Shown: positions 53,747 through 62,608, numbered from the stretch's first letter. The stretch is 64,000 nt of DNA from CAZPAN01 sp964428485 (GCA_964428485.1 CAYRYP010000001.1:4702-68701), one strand, 5' to 3'. Notes: generated by a model from the sequence alone, not told the origin. Numbers and translations: made by a program.

Positions 53747-55123
53747 ATGCCCATCGACGACACAGACGCCAACCACAGCGCATTGAACGGACTAACCTTC
53801 GTCCTCAAGATCTTCGGCTGCCAGATGAACAGGAGCGACTCCGAGATCGTGGCGGGGCTGCTGCTGCGTCACGGAGCCATTGAGGTCTTTGACGAAGCCA
53901 GCGCAGACATCGTAGTCTTTATCACCTGCTGCGTCCGAGAGAACGCAGAGATCCGCGTCATGGGACAGATCGCCTCACTCACGGGAACGCCGGCGCCGAA
54001 GGGCTCGAGGCTCCGCAAGAGGATAGTCGCGGTGGGTGGATGCATGGCCCAGCGGGACGTTGGGGAGCTTCTCGAGGCCCTCCCCAACGTGGACGTGGTC
54101 TTTGGCACGCACAACATCTCCGAGCTTCCACAGCTGCTCCAGGATTCAATCGCACAGGAGCGAAGGTTGGCGAGCATTCAAGAGGACACCCCACCCGCGG
54201 GATCGGATGCACCCAGGAGGCGCGAGAGCGCGTTTCATGCATGGCTTCCCATCATGAAGGGATGCGACAACTTCTGCTCATACTGCATAGTTCCGTACGT
54301 CCGCGGCCGTGAGAAAAGCAGGCCGATCGCCGACGTGGTCGCCGATGCCGCTAGATTCGTCTCCGAGGGCGCACGCGAGATTACGCTCCTCGGACAGAAC
54401 GTCAACTCCTACGGGCGCGATATATACGGGGAGCCGAGATTTTCGGAGGTGCTCCGCGAGGTGGCGGCCACAGGGATTGAGAGGCTCAGGTTTGTCACGA
54501 GCCATCCCAAGGATCTCAGTGACGACACCATAGAGGCGATGGCGGAGCTGGAGTGCGTGATGCCGCAGCTCCACCTGCCGGTCCAGTCGGGCTCGGACAG
54601 GATACTTGCCGCCATGAACAGAAAGTACACGGCCCAGTCCTATCTCGAGAGGGTAGAGAGGCTACGCAGCGCGGTCGAGGGAATTGCGCTTTCGACTGAC
54701 ATCATCGTCGGCTTCCCGGGTGAGACCGAGGAGGACTTCCAGGCAACCTACGACCTCGTCGAGAAGGTTGGCTACTCCCAGGTCTTTACCTTCATCTTCT
54801 CGCCCAGATCGGGAACCCCTGCGGCCAGTATGGTGGATGACACCCCGCACGAGATTGTACAGCGCAGGTTCGACTCGCTGGTCGAGCTCGTGCAGAGGGG
54901 CGCATACGAGGCCAACCAGGCCGAACTAGGCAGGATCGTACCGGTTCTGGTGGAGGGCACCTCCAAGCGCGACGAAACCATGATGTCGGGCAAGAGTCCG
55001 AAGAACCAGACCGTTCACTTCCCGTGCCCCGATGGCCGGACGCCGGCGGATCTCGTGGGGAAGATGGTCGATGTGAGAGTGGATGTTGCCAAGACATGGT
55101 ACCTGTCGGGAGAGGCGGTCTGA
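53747..55123 (+). CDS. miaB: tRNA-2-methylthio-N6-dimethylallyladenosine synthase
   Basis: Radical SAM methylthiotransferase that turns i6A37 of tRNA into ms2i6A37, using the product of MiaA. The 458-residue protein has an N-terminal UPF0004 domain with three cluster cysteines (KIFGCQMNRSDSE, ITCCVREN, GGCMAQ). The radical SAM CX3CX2C is at C173, C177 and C180 (KGCDNFCSYCIVPYVRG). A C-terminal TRAM domain closes it. ATG 53747 has GGAGAGG just upstream; ATG 53735 is the alternative. Directly upstream of miaA. Confidence 0.95.
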   Translation: MPIDDTDANHSALNGLTFVLKIFGCQMNRSDSEIVAGLLLRHGAIEVFDEASADIVVFITCCVRENAEIRVMGQIASLTGTPAPKGSRLRKRIVAVGGCMAQRDVGELLEALPNVDVVFGTHNISELPQLLQDSIAQERRLASIQEDTPPAGSDAPRRRESAFHAWLPIMKGCDNFCSYCIVPYVRGREKSRPIADVVADAARFVSEGAREITLLGQNVNSYGRDIYGEPRFSEVLREVAATGIERLRFVTSHPKDLSDDTIEAMAELECVMPQLHLPVQSGSDRILAAMNRKYTAQSYLERVERLRSAVEGIALSTDIIVGFPGETEEDFQATYDLVEKVGYSQVFTFIFSPRSGTPAASMVDDTPHEIVQRRFDSLVELVQRGAYEANQAELGRIVPVLVEGTSKRDETMMSGKSPKNQTVHFPCPDGRTPADLVGKMVDVRVDVAKTWYLSGEAV

Positions 55124-55124
55124 G

Positions 55125-56048
55125 GTGGACTCCGAAAGTGCCTGCGGGGAGATATGCTCGCTCTCAGCCGCCCATGCTCCTGGCACCGTCCTCGCCATAG
55201 TGGGTGCCACAGCTACCGGCAAGTCCGAGGTAGCCGAGCTGGTGGCCGAAAGCATCGGGGGAGAGATAGTCTCCGCAGACTCGATGCAGGTCTATCGAGG
55301 GATGGATATCGGCACAGCCAAGGTGCCCGTGCGAAATAGACGCGTCCCATACCACTGCATCGACATCGTCGACCCGGGGGAATCCTATTCCGCAGCGCTG
55401 TTCCAGAAAGACGCCCGAGCGGCGATAGACGACGTGATCTCACGAGGTGGGGTCCCCATAGTATGCGGGGGCACGGGCCTCTACGTTAAGGCGGCGCTCG
55501 ACGACATGAGATTCCCCTCCGGCGAGCAGGAGCAAAACCCGGTGCGCGAGCGCTATGAGCGCATCGCTAAGGAGAACGGCGCAGAGGAGCTTCATCGCAT
55601 GCTTGCGGAGCGCGACCAGAAGGCCGCCCAGATGATACACCCCAACAACGTCCGCAGGGTCGTAAGAGCCCTAGAAATGCTGGACAGGGGCGTCTCCTAC
55701 AGCGTGCAGGCCAGCGGAATCCAGACGACACCGGCTTTCTACCCCACACTCTACTTCGGCTTGTCGATGGATAGAGAGAGGCTCTACGCCAGAGTGAACG
55801 CCAGAGTGGACGACATGATGTCCAACGGACTCGTTGACGAGGTTCGCGGGCTTGCGGACCGGGGTTTTGCACAGGCGCTCACATCCAGCCAGGCCATAGG
55901 CTACAAGGAGATCCTCGACTATCTCAACGGTGCCTGCACGCTTGATGAAGCTGTAGAGTCTATCAAACGTTCCACCCGTCGCTATGCCAAACGACAGAGC
56001 ACCTGGTTTCGCCGAGATGATCGCATCCACTGGCTCGAGATCGACTGA
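55125..56048 (+). CDS. miaA: tRNA dimethylallyltransferase
   Basis: Adds the dimethylallyl group to A37 of tRNAs reading UNN codons, the substrate of MiaB. The 307 residues contain the P-loop GATATGKSEVA, the DSMQVYRGMDIGTAK segment, CGGTGLYVKAAL and the C-terminal TRRYAKRQSTWFRRD. The GTG at 55125 follows the miaB stop by one base; GGGAGAGG is a little far upstream. Uses DMAPP from the IspH pathway. Confidence 0.93.
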   Translation: MDSESACGEICSLSAAHAPGTVLAIVGATATGKSEVAELVAESIGGEIVSADSMQVYRGMDIGTAKVPVRNRRVPYHCIDIVDPGESYSAALFQKDARAAIDDVISRGGVPIVCGGTGLYVKAALDDMRFPSGEQEQNPVRERYERIAKENGAEELHRMLAERDQKAAQMIHPNNVRRVVRALEMLDRGVSYSVQASGIQTTPAFYPTLYFGLSMDRERLYARVNARVDDMMSNGLVDEVRGLADRGFAQALTSSQAIGYKEILDYLNGACTLDEAVESIKRSTRRYAKRQSTWFRRDDRIHWLEID

Positions 56049-56165
56049 GAGGACGCCGCTTGCAGCACCTGGAAGCCAAGACTTGGGTGGCAGGTTCGCA
56101 TAGCCTGCTCCACCGGCTGGGATCAGTTAACAAGTTTGAAAGAATGCATCTCTAGAATGCTCACT

Positions 56166-56174
56166 TGATATGAT
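56166..56174 (+). promoter_or_regulatory. extended -10 element upstream of dapF
   Basis: TGATATGAT; no clear -35. Start near 56181, about 20 bases before ATG 56200. It matches the TGATAT pattern at 49502 and 60606. Confidence 0.4.
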
Positions 56175-56199
56175 GGGGAACAAAATGGCAGGTGATAAG

Positions 56200-57099
56200 A
56201 TGCGATACCGGTTTGCCAAGATCCACGGGCTCGGCAACGATTTCGTGCTCATGGACGACATGGCCGCCGCGATCGATTTCGACGAGCGCACGATCGCGGC
56301 GATATGCGACAGGCACTTCGGTGTGGGCGCGGACGGCCTGATACTGGCCAGGCCCGCCACCGACGGTGTAAGCGATGCCTTCATGTGCTACTACAACTCC
56401 GACGGGACCGTCGCCCAGATGTGTGGCAACGGGGTGAGGTGCTTTGCCAAGTTCCTCGTCGACCGCGGAATCGTGGCCCCAGACGGAGGCATTCTCAATA
56501 TCCAGACCCTTGCAGGCGTCAAGCGCATCGGCGTCACATTAGATGACAACGGCAAAGTCTCGCTCGCTAGGGTGGAGATGGGCGCCCCCATCCTGGAGCC
56601 CTCCAAGGTCCCGACTACCCTTCCGGCAACCGCGGGAGGAGCGGCCGTAAACGCTCCCATGCAAAGCCCGCTCGGACAAATCGAGGTCACCTGCGTCTCG
56701 ATGGGAAACCCGCACTGCGTGACGTTCATGGACGACCGCGCATTCTTCGACGACCCGGCGTCCTTCGCAATCGAGCAGATCGGCCCTGCCATGGAGACCT
56801 CAGAGGTCTTCCCGGAGAAGTGCAACATAGAGTTCGCACACATCGTAGACCCCGGCTCAGACGAAAAAGGCAGGCCGGCCGAGATTCTTATGAGGGTCTG
56901 GGAGAGAGGATGCGGCGAGACCCTGGCATGCGGAACCGGGGCCTGCGCTACCACGGTCGCGGCACATCTTGCCAAAAACGTGGCGTCTTCCGCTACAGTG
57001 CATCTCAGGGGTGGAGATCTCCACATCGAGCTCGATGAAGGTGGGGTCGTGATGACCGGCCCCGCCCAGGAGTCGTTCACCGGCGAGATCGAGATCTGA
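56200..57099 (+). CDS. dapF: diaminopimelate epimerase
   Basis: Racemises LL- to meso-diaminopimelate for lysine and peptidoglycan. The 299-residue two-lobed protein has the two catalytic cysteines, C75 in MCGNGVRCFAKF and C244 in LACGTGACAT, plus HGLGNDFV at the start. ATG 56200 is preferred: homologs begin just before HGLGNDF and AGGTG lies five bases upstream. ATG 56185 is a good alternative with GGGG upstream. Followed by dapL. Confidence 0.95.
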   Translation: MRYRFAKIHGLGNDFVLMDDMAAAIDFDERTIAAICDRHFGVGADGLILARPATDGVSDAFMCYYNSDGTVAQMCGNGVRCFAKFLVDRGIVAPDGGILNIQTLAGVKRIGVTLDDNGKVSLARVEMGAPILEPSKVPTTLPATAGGAAVNAPMQSPLGQIEVTCVSMGNPHCVTFMDDRAFFDDPASFAIEQIGPAMETSEVFPEKCNIEFAHIVDPGSDEKGRPAEILMRVWERGCGETLACGTGACATTVAAHLAKNVASSATVHLRGGDLHIELDEGGVVMTGPAQESFTGEIEI

Positions 57100-57183
57100 C
57101 GCACCCAAGAAGCGTTCCAATTCGTTTACAGAAGCCAGCCGATGACGCCCGCTGTGCCCGCGAGCGTGGAAGGAGCATCCCAG

Positions 57184-58341
57184 ATGAGAACAGCCAAGTG
57201 CCTCGACAACATGCCCCCTTACCTCTTTGCCGAGATCGACAAGAAGAAAGCCGAGCTCACCGCCCAGGGGATCGACGTGATCTCCCTCGGGATCGGTGAC
57301 CCCGACATGCCGACACCGCCCCACATCGTCGAGTCGATGGAGAGAGCCATCCATAACCCTGTGAACCACCAGTACCCCGACTACGCAGGGTCGCCCGCTT
57401 ATAGGCGCGCGTGCTCGCAGTGGATGAAGGAGAGGTTCGATGTCGACGTTGACCCAGACACCGAGATGCTCGCGCTCATCGGCTCCAAGGAGGGCATCGC
57501 ACATATCCATATCGCCTTCGACGATCCCGGCGATTACGTCCTAGCTCCCGCCATCGGCTACCCCGTCTACAGCGGTGGGGCCACCCTCTGCAACGCCAAC
57601 ACCTACTTCATGCGCATGAGGGAGGAAAACGGCTTCCTAGCTGAGTTCGACGACGTGCCCGACGACATTCTGGCTAAGACCAAGATCATGTTCATCGGCT
57701 ACCCCAACAACCCCACCGGGGCGATTGCCACCGAAGAGTACTTCGACCGCGCGATCGACTTTTGCCGTAAACACGACATTCTGCTCGTGCATGACAATGC
57801 TTACTGCGACATCGTCTACGACGGCTATGAGAGCCCCTCGATCCTCCAGCGCCCGGGCGCCAAGGATGTCGCGATCGAGATGTTCTCGCTCTCCAAGTCC
57901 TACAACATGACCGGCTGGAGGATCGCCTTCGCCTGCGGCAATGCCTATGCCATCGATGCGCTAGGAACGGTCAAGAATAACCTCGACTCCGGCCAGTTCA
58001 CTGCGGTCCAGGACGCCGCGATCACGGCCCTCACCTCCGGTCGGGAGTGCATCGACGAGATGAACGCCATCTACAAACGCAGGCGCGATCAGGTCTGCAG
58101 CGCCCTTCAGGCCATTGGCCTGGACTGCACCCCGCCCAAGGCTAGCATCTACGTGTGGTGCCGCGTCCCCGAGGGCATGACCTCTGCACAGTTCGCGACC
58201 AAGGTGCTCGAGCAGGCGCATGTTATAGTGACTCCTGGCAGCTCCTACGGCCCCGACGGCGAGGGATTCATCCGAATCTCGCTCACCACGCCGGACGACA
58301 GGCTTGAGGAGGCGGTGAGGAGAATCAGGGACACTCTCTGA
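57184..58341 (+). CDS. dapL: LL-diaminopimelate aminotransferase
   Basis: Converts tetrahydrodipicolinate to LL-DAP in one step, bypassing the succinyl/acetyl branches; then DapF acts. The 385-residue class I aminotransferase has PPYLFAEIDKKKAEL, GSKEGIAHI, YPNNPTGAI, DNAYCDIVYDG and the PLP lysine K238 in SLSKSYNMTGWR. Some close class I aminotransferases share these motifs, but position after dapF supports DapL. AAGGAG at 57170-57175 fixes ATG 57184. Confidence 0.88.
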   Translation: MRTAKCLDNMPPYLFAEIDKKKAELTAQGIDVISLGIGDPDMPTPPHIVESMERAIHNPVNHQYPDYAGSPAYRRACSQWMKERFDVDVDPDTEMLALIGSKEGIAHIHIAFDDPGDYVLAPAIGYPVYSGGATLCNANTYFMRMREENGFLAEFDDVPDDILAKTKIMFIGYPNNPTGAIATEEYFDRAIDFCRKHDILLVHDNAYCDIVYDGYESPSILQRPGAKDVAIEMFSLSKSYNMTGWRIAFACGNAYAIDALGTVKNNLDSGQFTAVQDAAITALTSGRECIDEMNAIYKRRRDQVCSALQAIGLDCTPPKASIYVWCRVPEGMTSAQFATKVLEQAHVIVTPGSSYGPDGEGFIRISLTTPDDRLEEAVRRIRDTL

Positions 58342-58344
58342 TCC

Positions 58345-58350
58345 TATAAT
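58345..58350 (+). promoter_or_regulatory. consensus -10 box upstream of hflX
   Basis: TATAAT, 49 bases before ATG 58399 and four bases after the dapL stop. No good -35 is found at 17 bases. Confidence 0.4.
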
Positions 58351-58398
58351 GCGGCCTCGCGGACGCAGGGCCGATGGAGTTTCGCTTCAAGGGAGAAT

Positions 58399-59694
58399 AT
58401 GTCCGGGGGATTCGGATACGTAAGGGAGGACGAGACGGCAACAGAGCGCGCCGTCATCGTTGGCATCGACAGAGGAGACCCCGAGTGGCCGCTTGAGGAG
58501 TCGCTGGCAGAGCTCGAGAGGCTAGTGGACACCGCGGGCGCTGTGGTGGTTGCGAGCACCAGCCAGAGACTCGACTCTCCCAACCCGCGCACCTTCGTCG
58601 GCAGCGGCAAGGCTGCTGAGATCGCGGATCTCGTGCGCGAGAATAACGCTCAGCTCGTGGTCTTCGACGACGAACTCACCCCCTCGCAGCAGTCGAACCT
58701 CGAGAAGGCCTTGCCAGACGTGAAGGTCATAGACCGCAACGCTCTGATACTCGACATATTTTCGCTTCATGCGCTCACACGTGAGGGCAGGCTGCAGGTT
58801 AGGCTCGCGAAGAACCAGTACCTACTGCCCCGCCTACGCGGTATGTGGGCGCATCTCGCATCCAACAGGATGGGAGGCGGCGTGGGATCGCGCTTCGGCG
58901 AGGGCGAGAGCCAGCTCGAGGTGGACAGGAGGATGGTGCGCAAGCGCATCGACCGCATCAGGGCTGAACTCAGTAAGCTCTCGCGCGATAGGGCGATGCA
59001 ACGCAAGGCCAGGAACGCCGACGGGGTCTTTAAGATCGTCCTCGTGGGCTACACAAACGCCGGCAAATCGACGCTTCTCAATGCCCTCACCGGTGCCGGC
59101 GTCCTGGCTCAGGACAAGCTCTTCGCCACGCTAGACTCCACCACGCGAAGACTCTCTCTTCCAGAGGGTAGAGTGGTTACTCTCACGGACACAGTGGGAT
59201 TCATCCAGAAGCTCCCGACGACGCTGGTAGAGGCCTTCAAGTCCACGTTGGACGAGGTGACTGGCGCCGATCTGATCCTACACGTGTGCGATGCCTCCTC
59301 GCCTAGGATGTCTGCGCAGCATTCGGCAGTTCTCGACGTGCTAGAACAGATAGGTGCATCCTCCATACCCTCCATCACAGTACTCAACAAGGTCGACATG
59401 CTCGATCCGCAGACCTCTGAGGCACTTTCCAAGAGATACACCGACTCCGTCTGCGTTAGCGCGAGCGAGGGGAGGGGGCTAGACGAGCTGCTGTCTAGGA
59501 TATCAATGGCCTGTTCCACCAACGATGTGACGTTGGGCCTCCTTATACCGTACACGCGAGGCGATATGGTGAGACTCGCGCACGAGAAGTGCACGGTGGT
59601 CTCAGTGCGTTACACCGGTGATGGCACGGAGATGACCATCAGGTGCCCAAAGCAGCTTGCCCGGGCCTTCTCCGATTTCGAGGCCGCCTCATGA
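58399..59694 (+). CDS. hflX: ribosome-splitting GTPase HflX
   Basis: GTPase that rescues stalled or stressed ribosomes; 431 residues. An N-terminal ND1-type domain (NPRTFVGSGKAAEIADLV) and coiled-coil linker are followed by the G domain with Walker A near 217 (GYTNAGKSTLLN), DTVGFIQKLP and NKVD. A C-terminal domain of ~70 residues closes it. AGGGAGA precedes ATG 58399. hflX beside miaA-type genes is a common neighbourhood. The stop overlaps the dUTPase-like gene (ATGA). Confidence 0.95.
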   Translation: MSGGFGYVREDETATERAVIVGIDRGDPEWPLEESLAELERLVDTAGAVVVASTSQRLDSPNPRTFVGSGKAAEIADLVRENNAQLVVFDDELTPSQQSNLEKALPDVKVIDRNALILDIFSLHALTREGRLQVRLAKNQYLLPRLRGMWAHLASNRMGGGVGSRFGEGESQLEVDRRMVRKRIDRIRAELSKLSRDRAMQRKARNADGVFKIVLVGYTNAGKSTLLNALTGAGVLAQDKLFATLDSTTRRLSLPEGRVVTLTDTVGFIQKLPTTLVEAFKSTLDEVTGADLILHVCDASSPRMSAQHSAVLDVLEQIGASSIPSITVLNKVDMLDPQTSEALSKRYTDSVCVSASEGRGLDELLSRISMACSTNDVTLGLLIPYTRGDMVRLAHEKCTVVSVRYTGDGTEMTIRCPKQLARAFSDFEAAS

Positions 59695-60569
59695 CAGATG
59701 CGGTGAGAGTTGGCTGGATGGCAACAGAAGGGGGTCTCTCGCCCCTTGAGCTGTCTTGCGGAGACGGCATCTGCACGGCGATCCTGCTCAGAAGCTCCAT
59801 CGATGAGTGCATAGGGCCTCACTGTCGAAAGATGATCCCCACAGGAACCAAGCTCAGCCTGCCGGATGGCCATGCGGCATTCGTGATCACCGAACCATCG
59901 CTTGCAACGGGAGAGGAAGGCTGCGTGTTTCTCGCCAACACCCCCGGACTCGTTGACACGGGTTATCGCGGAGAGGTCAAACTGCCGCTCTGCAACCCAC
60001 TCGACGACGGCGAAGTGCGCATCGCGCGCGGACAGGTCGCGGCGATCGTCCTTGTGCTCCACTGCCCGCAACGCTCGGTGGAGGAGTCCGAAGACTACGA
60101 CTCGATTGGAGGCACCATGGAAACGCGGCGTGAGGAGAAGCTGCGATTCACCCCGCTCGAGGGATGCATGGGGATCCCCGCATACGCCCACTCGGGCGAC
60201 AATGGGTTGGATCTCAGGGTCTCAGATGACATCAGCATAGCGCCCCTGGGCAGAACGCGTGTCCACTTCGGGCTGTCCGTGGACGTGCCGCTTGGGCATG
60301 TGGCATTGATCATCCCGAGAAGCGGCCTGGCCGCAAGGGAGGGGCTCACGATCGCCGGCAGCCCCGTCCCGGTTTTTCCGGGGGACACCACAGAGCTATC
60401 CTGCACGCTTTTGAACCTCGATCCAAACGAGACGGTGACGCTTAAGAGGGGAGACAGGGCTGCGCAGCTTCTGTTGGTCGAGTCCCCGTCCATCAGGCTC
60501 ATCGAGGTCGCCGAGCTCGATGAGACCGAGAGAGGCGATGGAGGCTTCGGCAGCAGCGGGGTCTCATAG
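59691..60569 (+). CDS. dUTPase-like protein with two half-domains (herpesvirus-like motif order)
   Basis: A 292-residue protein built of two dUTPase-fold repeats. The N-half (about 23-123) keeps motif 3, PGLVDTGYRGE (85-95), but its motif 2 is degenerate (EPSLAT) and its motif 4 weak (ARGQVAAIV). The C-half (about 162-264) keeps motif 1, DNGLDLRV (170-177), motif 2, PRSGLA (209-214), and motif 4, RGDRAAQL (253-260). Its motif 3 has lost the key Asp (PVFPGDTTE). The tail holds motif 5, RGDGGFGSSG (281-290). Together one full active site could form within a single chain, as in monomeric herpesvirus dUTPases. A dUTP diphosphatase role is inferred; dCTP deaminase-type activity is the alternative. 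Confidence 0.78.
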   Translation: MTDAVRVGWMATEGGLSPLELSCGDGICTAILLRSSIDECIGPHCRKMIPTGTKLSLPDGHAAFVITEPSLATGEEGCVFLANTPGLVDTGYRGEVKLPLCNPLDDGEVRIARGQVAAIVLVLHCPQRSVEESEDYDSIGGTMETRREEKLRFTPLEGCMGIPAYAHSGDNGLDLRVSDDISIAPLGRTRVHFGLSVDVPLGHVALIIPRSGLAAREGLTIAGSPVPVFPGDTTELSCTLLNLDPNETVTLKRGDRAAQLLLVESPSIRLIEVAELDETERGDGGFGSSGVS

Positions 60570-60605
60570 CTGTCTCACATGCGCCCCGTGGTACCAAGCG
60601 GCGTC

Positions 60606-60614
60606 TGATATCAT
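60606..60614 (+). promoter_or_regulatory. extended -10 element upstream of degV
   Basis: TGATATCAT; start near 60621, about 42 bases before ATG 60663. No clear -35. Confidence 0.4.
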
Positions 60615-60662
60615 TCAGGTACAGGACAAGGGTTTATCCACCACAGTGCTTTAGGAGGGACG

Positions 60663-61550
60663 ATGGCCGATTACGTTATCACCTGCTGCTCCACGGCGGA
60701 CATGACCGAGAAGCACTTCCAGGAACGCGACATCCACTATGTCTGCTTCCACTTCTTTCTCGATGGCAAGGAGTACGACGACGATCTTGGCAAGTCCATC
60801 TCCTTCCCCGATTTCTACAAGGCTATGACCGATGGGGCCGACACCAGGACCTCACAGGTCAACGAAGGGGAGTTCATCGAGTTCTTTGAGCCCTTCCTGC
60901 AGGCCGGCAAAGACATCATCCATGTCACGCTCTCATCAGGCATCTCGGGTGCTTACAACTCGGCGATCATCGCGCGTGATGAGCTTTCGGAGATGTACCC
61001 CGACAGAAAGATCATCATCGTGGACTCGCTCGGAGCCTCCGGCGGCTACGGCTTCCTTGTCGACCACATGTCGCACCTCCGTGACGAGGGTTACACGATC
61101 GATCAGCTCGCTGAGTGGGCCGAGGATCACAAGCTGGAGGTCAACCACTGGTTCTTCTCCACCGACCTAACCTTCTACGTCAAAGGGGGACGCATCTCCA
61201 AGGCGTCCGGCTGGTTTGGCACCGTGCTCAACATCTGCCCACTCCTTAACATGGACTCGAGTGGCCATCTTATCCCCAGGTTCAAGATCCGCGGGAAGAA
61301 GAAGGTCATCCAGGAGATCGTCAACAAGATGGAGGAGTACGCCCGCGATGGTCTCGACTACGATGGGAAAGTCGCCATAACGCACTCTAACTGCTACGAG
61401 GATGCGAAGGCTGTGGCCGATCTCATCGAACAGCGCTTCACGAAGATGGATGGCAAGGTCGACATCAACTACGTAGGCACCACTATCGGGAGCCACACCG
61501 GTCCCGGAACTGTAGCGCTCTATTACTGGGGCAAGAAGAGGGAGGACTGA
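60663..61550 (+). CDS. DegV family fatty-acid-binding protein
   Basis: A 295-residue DegV/FakB-like protein, which holds a fatty acid between two domains for phosphorylation by FakA. Motifs: VITCCSTADMTEKH near the start, RTSQVNEGEFIEFF, VTLSSGISGAYNSA, FVSTD-like FFSTDLTFYVKGGRISK and GSHTGPGTVALYY near the end. The GGRIS and GPGT segments are typical. AGGAGGG precedes ATG 60663. Phospholipid link fits PlsY at 3.7 kb, which uses acyl-phosphates. Seven bases separate it from the thioesterase gene. Confidence 0.9.
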   Translation: MADYVITCCSTADMTEKHFQERDIHYVCFHFFLDGKEYDDDLGKSISFPDFYKAMTDGADTRTSQVNEGEFIEFFEPFLQAGKDIIHVTLSSGISGAYNSAIIARDELSEMYPDRKIIIVDSLGASGGYGFLVDHMSHLRDEGYTIDQLAEWAEDHKLEVNHWFFSTDLTFYVKGGRISKASGWFGTVLNICPLLNMDSSGHLIPRFKIRGKKKVIQEIVNKMEEYARDGLDYDGKVAITHSNCYEDAKAVADLIEQRFTKMDGKVDINYVGTTIGSHTGPGTVALYYWGKKRED

Positions 61551-61557
61551 GACCGGA

Positions 61558-61971
61558 ATGACCGAGGAGGAACTCGAGAAGATCCGCGAGGTATTCGCTA
61601 ACGACAGGTTCGCGACCATCTGCGCGGAGGCTGTGATCGACGAGGTGGATGGCGATATGGCCGTCTGCTCCTGCAAGATTGGCGACAACCACAGAAACGC
61701 CAGTGGCAACGTAATGGGCGGGTTGATCTTTACACTGGCTGACTTCGCCTTCGCAGTGGCGACCAACCACCAGGGTACGCTCACCGTCACCGTCAGCAGC
61801 ACGATCGAGTTCATCGGCACCGTTAGGGGAGAGAGACTCGTGGCCAAGGCGGTTCCCGACAAGGTCGGAAGGTCCATGTGCTACTACACCGTAGACGTAG
61901 AGGACGATCTTGGGAACAAGGTGGCCAGGATCATCTGTACCGGCAAGAGGACGTCAGTCTCAATCGGATAG
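61558..61971 (+). CDS. PaaI-family hotdog thioesterase
   Basis: A 137-residue hotdog-fold protein (HRNASGNVMGGLIFTLADFA, a His/Asn-Gly-Gly-Asp pattern typical of PaaI/YbgC-type acyl-CoA thioesterases; VTVSSTIEFIGTVRGERLVA). Substrate unknown. It is seven bases after degV and probably shares its transcript; a lipid-related role is suggested by that neighbour only. Confidence 0.88.
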   Translation: MTEEELEKIREVFANDRFATICAEAVIDEVDGDMAVCSCKIGDNHRNASGNVMGGLIFTLADFAFAVATNHQGTLTVTVSSTIEFIGTVRGERLVAKAVPDKVGRSMCYYTVDVEDDLGNKVARIICTGKRTSVSIG

Positions 61972-62001
61972 TGCTTTCGTCCCTGTTCCCAATCTATATC
62001 C

Positions 62002-62045
62002 AAAAAGAGCGGAAGCTCCCAGACCGCTTTCGTCTGGAAGCTTCC
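62002..62045 (-). terminator. intrinsic terminator of hsp20
   Basis: GGAAGCT (62011-62017) with AGCTTCC (62039-62045) and CCAGAC (62019-62024) with GTCTGG (62032-62037), one C/A mismatch and a 7-base loop. On the minus strand the stem is followed by GCTCTTTTTGG, a good U-tract. It lies just downstream of both convergent genes. Confidence 0.85.
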
Positions 62046-62068
62046 TCAAGTCTTGCCAGAAGCTCGAT

Positions 62069-62509
62069 CTAACCGATGGTGAGCTTTCTGACCTCGGGCT
62101 CCTGCTCGCCCTTCTTCGGCATTTTGATGGCCAGGATGCCGTTGTCATAGCCAACCGTGATGGAGTTCACATCCACGTCGGAGACGTCGAAGCCCCTCGA
62201 GAAGGAACCATAGGAGCGCTCGCGGCGGATGTACTTGCCGTTCTCATCCTTCTCCTCGTGCTCGTCCTTGCGTATTGCCGAGATGGTCAGCACGTCGTTC
62301 TGCACCTCTATGTCGATCTGGTCCTTGTCGAACCCGGGCAGCTCGGCTTCGATCTCGTAGGCGTCACCGGTGTCCTTGATGTCGGTCTTGAACCCTAGAG
62401 TGGAGGTACCACGATTGAAAAAGCTCTTCTCGATCTCATCGAAGATCGAGAAGGGATCGTAAGTCCTCGTCAGAGTGGACCTTCTGGTAAGCGGCATGAT
62501 CTCATACAT
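62069..62509 (-). CDS. small heat shock protein (Hsp20/alpha-crystallin)
   Basis: A 146-residue ATP-independent chaperone that holds unfolded proteins. The alpha-crystallin domain spans about residues 38-138 (YEIEAELPGFDKDQIDIEVQ, FDVSDVDVNSITVGYDNGIL, VRKLTIG at the C-terminus). AAAGGAGTGA precedes ATG 62509 on the minus strand. A strong promoter with two palindromic sites lies upstream, and a MarR-type gene is divergent. Ends at a good terminator. Confidence 0.94.
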   Translation of the reverse strand: MYEIMPLTRRSTLTRTYDPFSIFDEIEKSFFNRGTSTLGFKTDIKDTGDAYEIEAELPGFDKDQIDIEVQNDVLTISAIRKDEHEEKDENGKYIRRERSYGSFSRGFDVSDVDVNSITVGYDNGILAIKMPKKGEQEPEVRKLTIG

Positions 62510-62551
62510 TGTTCGTCACTCCTTTTACGCAACTGATGTGATATCTTTTTG

Positions 62552-62564
62552 TTGACAAAGTCAA
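62552..62564. promoter_or_regulatory. palindromic operator 1 (hsp20/marR)
   Basis: TTGACAAAGTCAA, a perfect 5-3-5 inverted repeat that overlaps the end of the hsp20 -10 and its start site. It matches operator 2. Confidence 0.7.
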
Positions 62565-62592
62565 TTATATTGAGGGTATCTGACAAAGTCAA
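62564..62592 (-). promoter_or_regulatory. hsp20 promoter (sigma-70 consensus)
   Basis: On the minus strand TTGACT (62592-62587), exactly 17 bases, then TATAAT (62569-62564). This is the best promoter in the window. Both boxes are covered by the two palindromic sites. Confidence 0.85.
62581..62591. promoter_or_regulatory. palindromic operator 2 (hsp20/marR)
   Basis: TGACAAAGTCA, the same sequence as the core of operator 1, 28 bases away centre to centre, overlapping the hsp20 -35. Confidence 0.7.
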
Positions 62593-62608
62593 TAATATTT
62601 TAGAAAAT

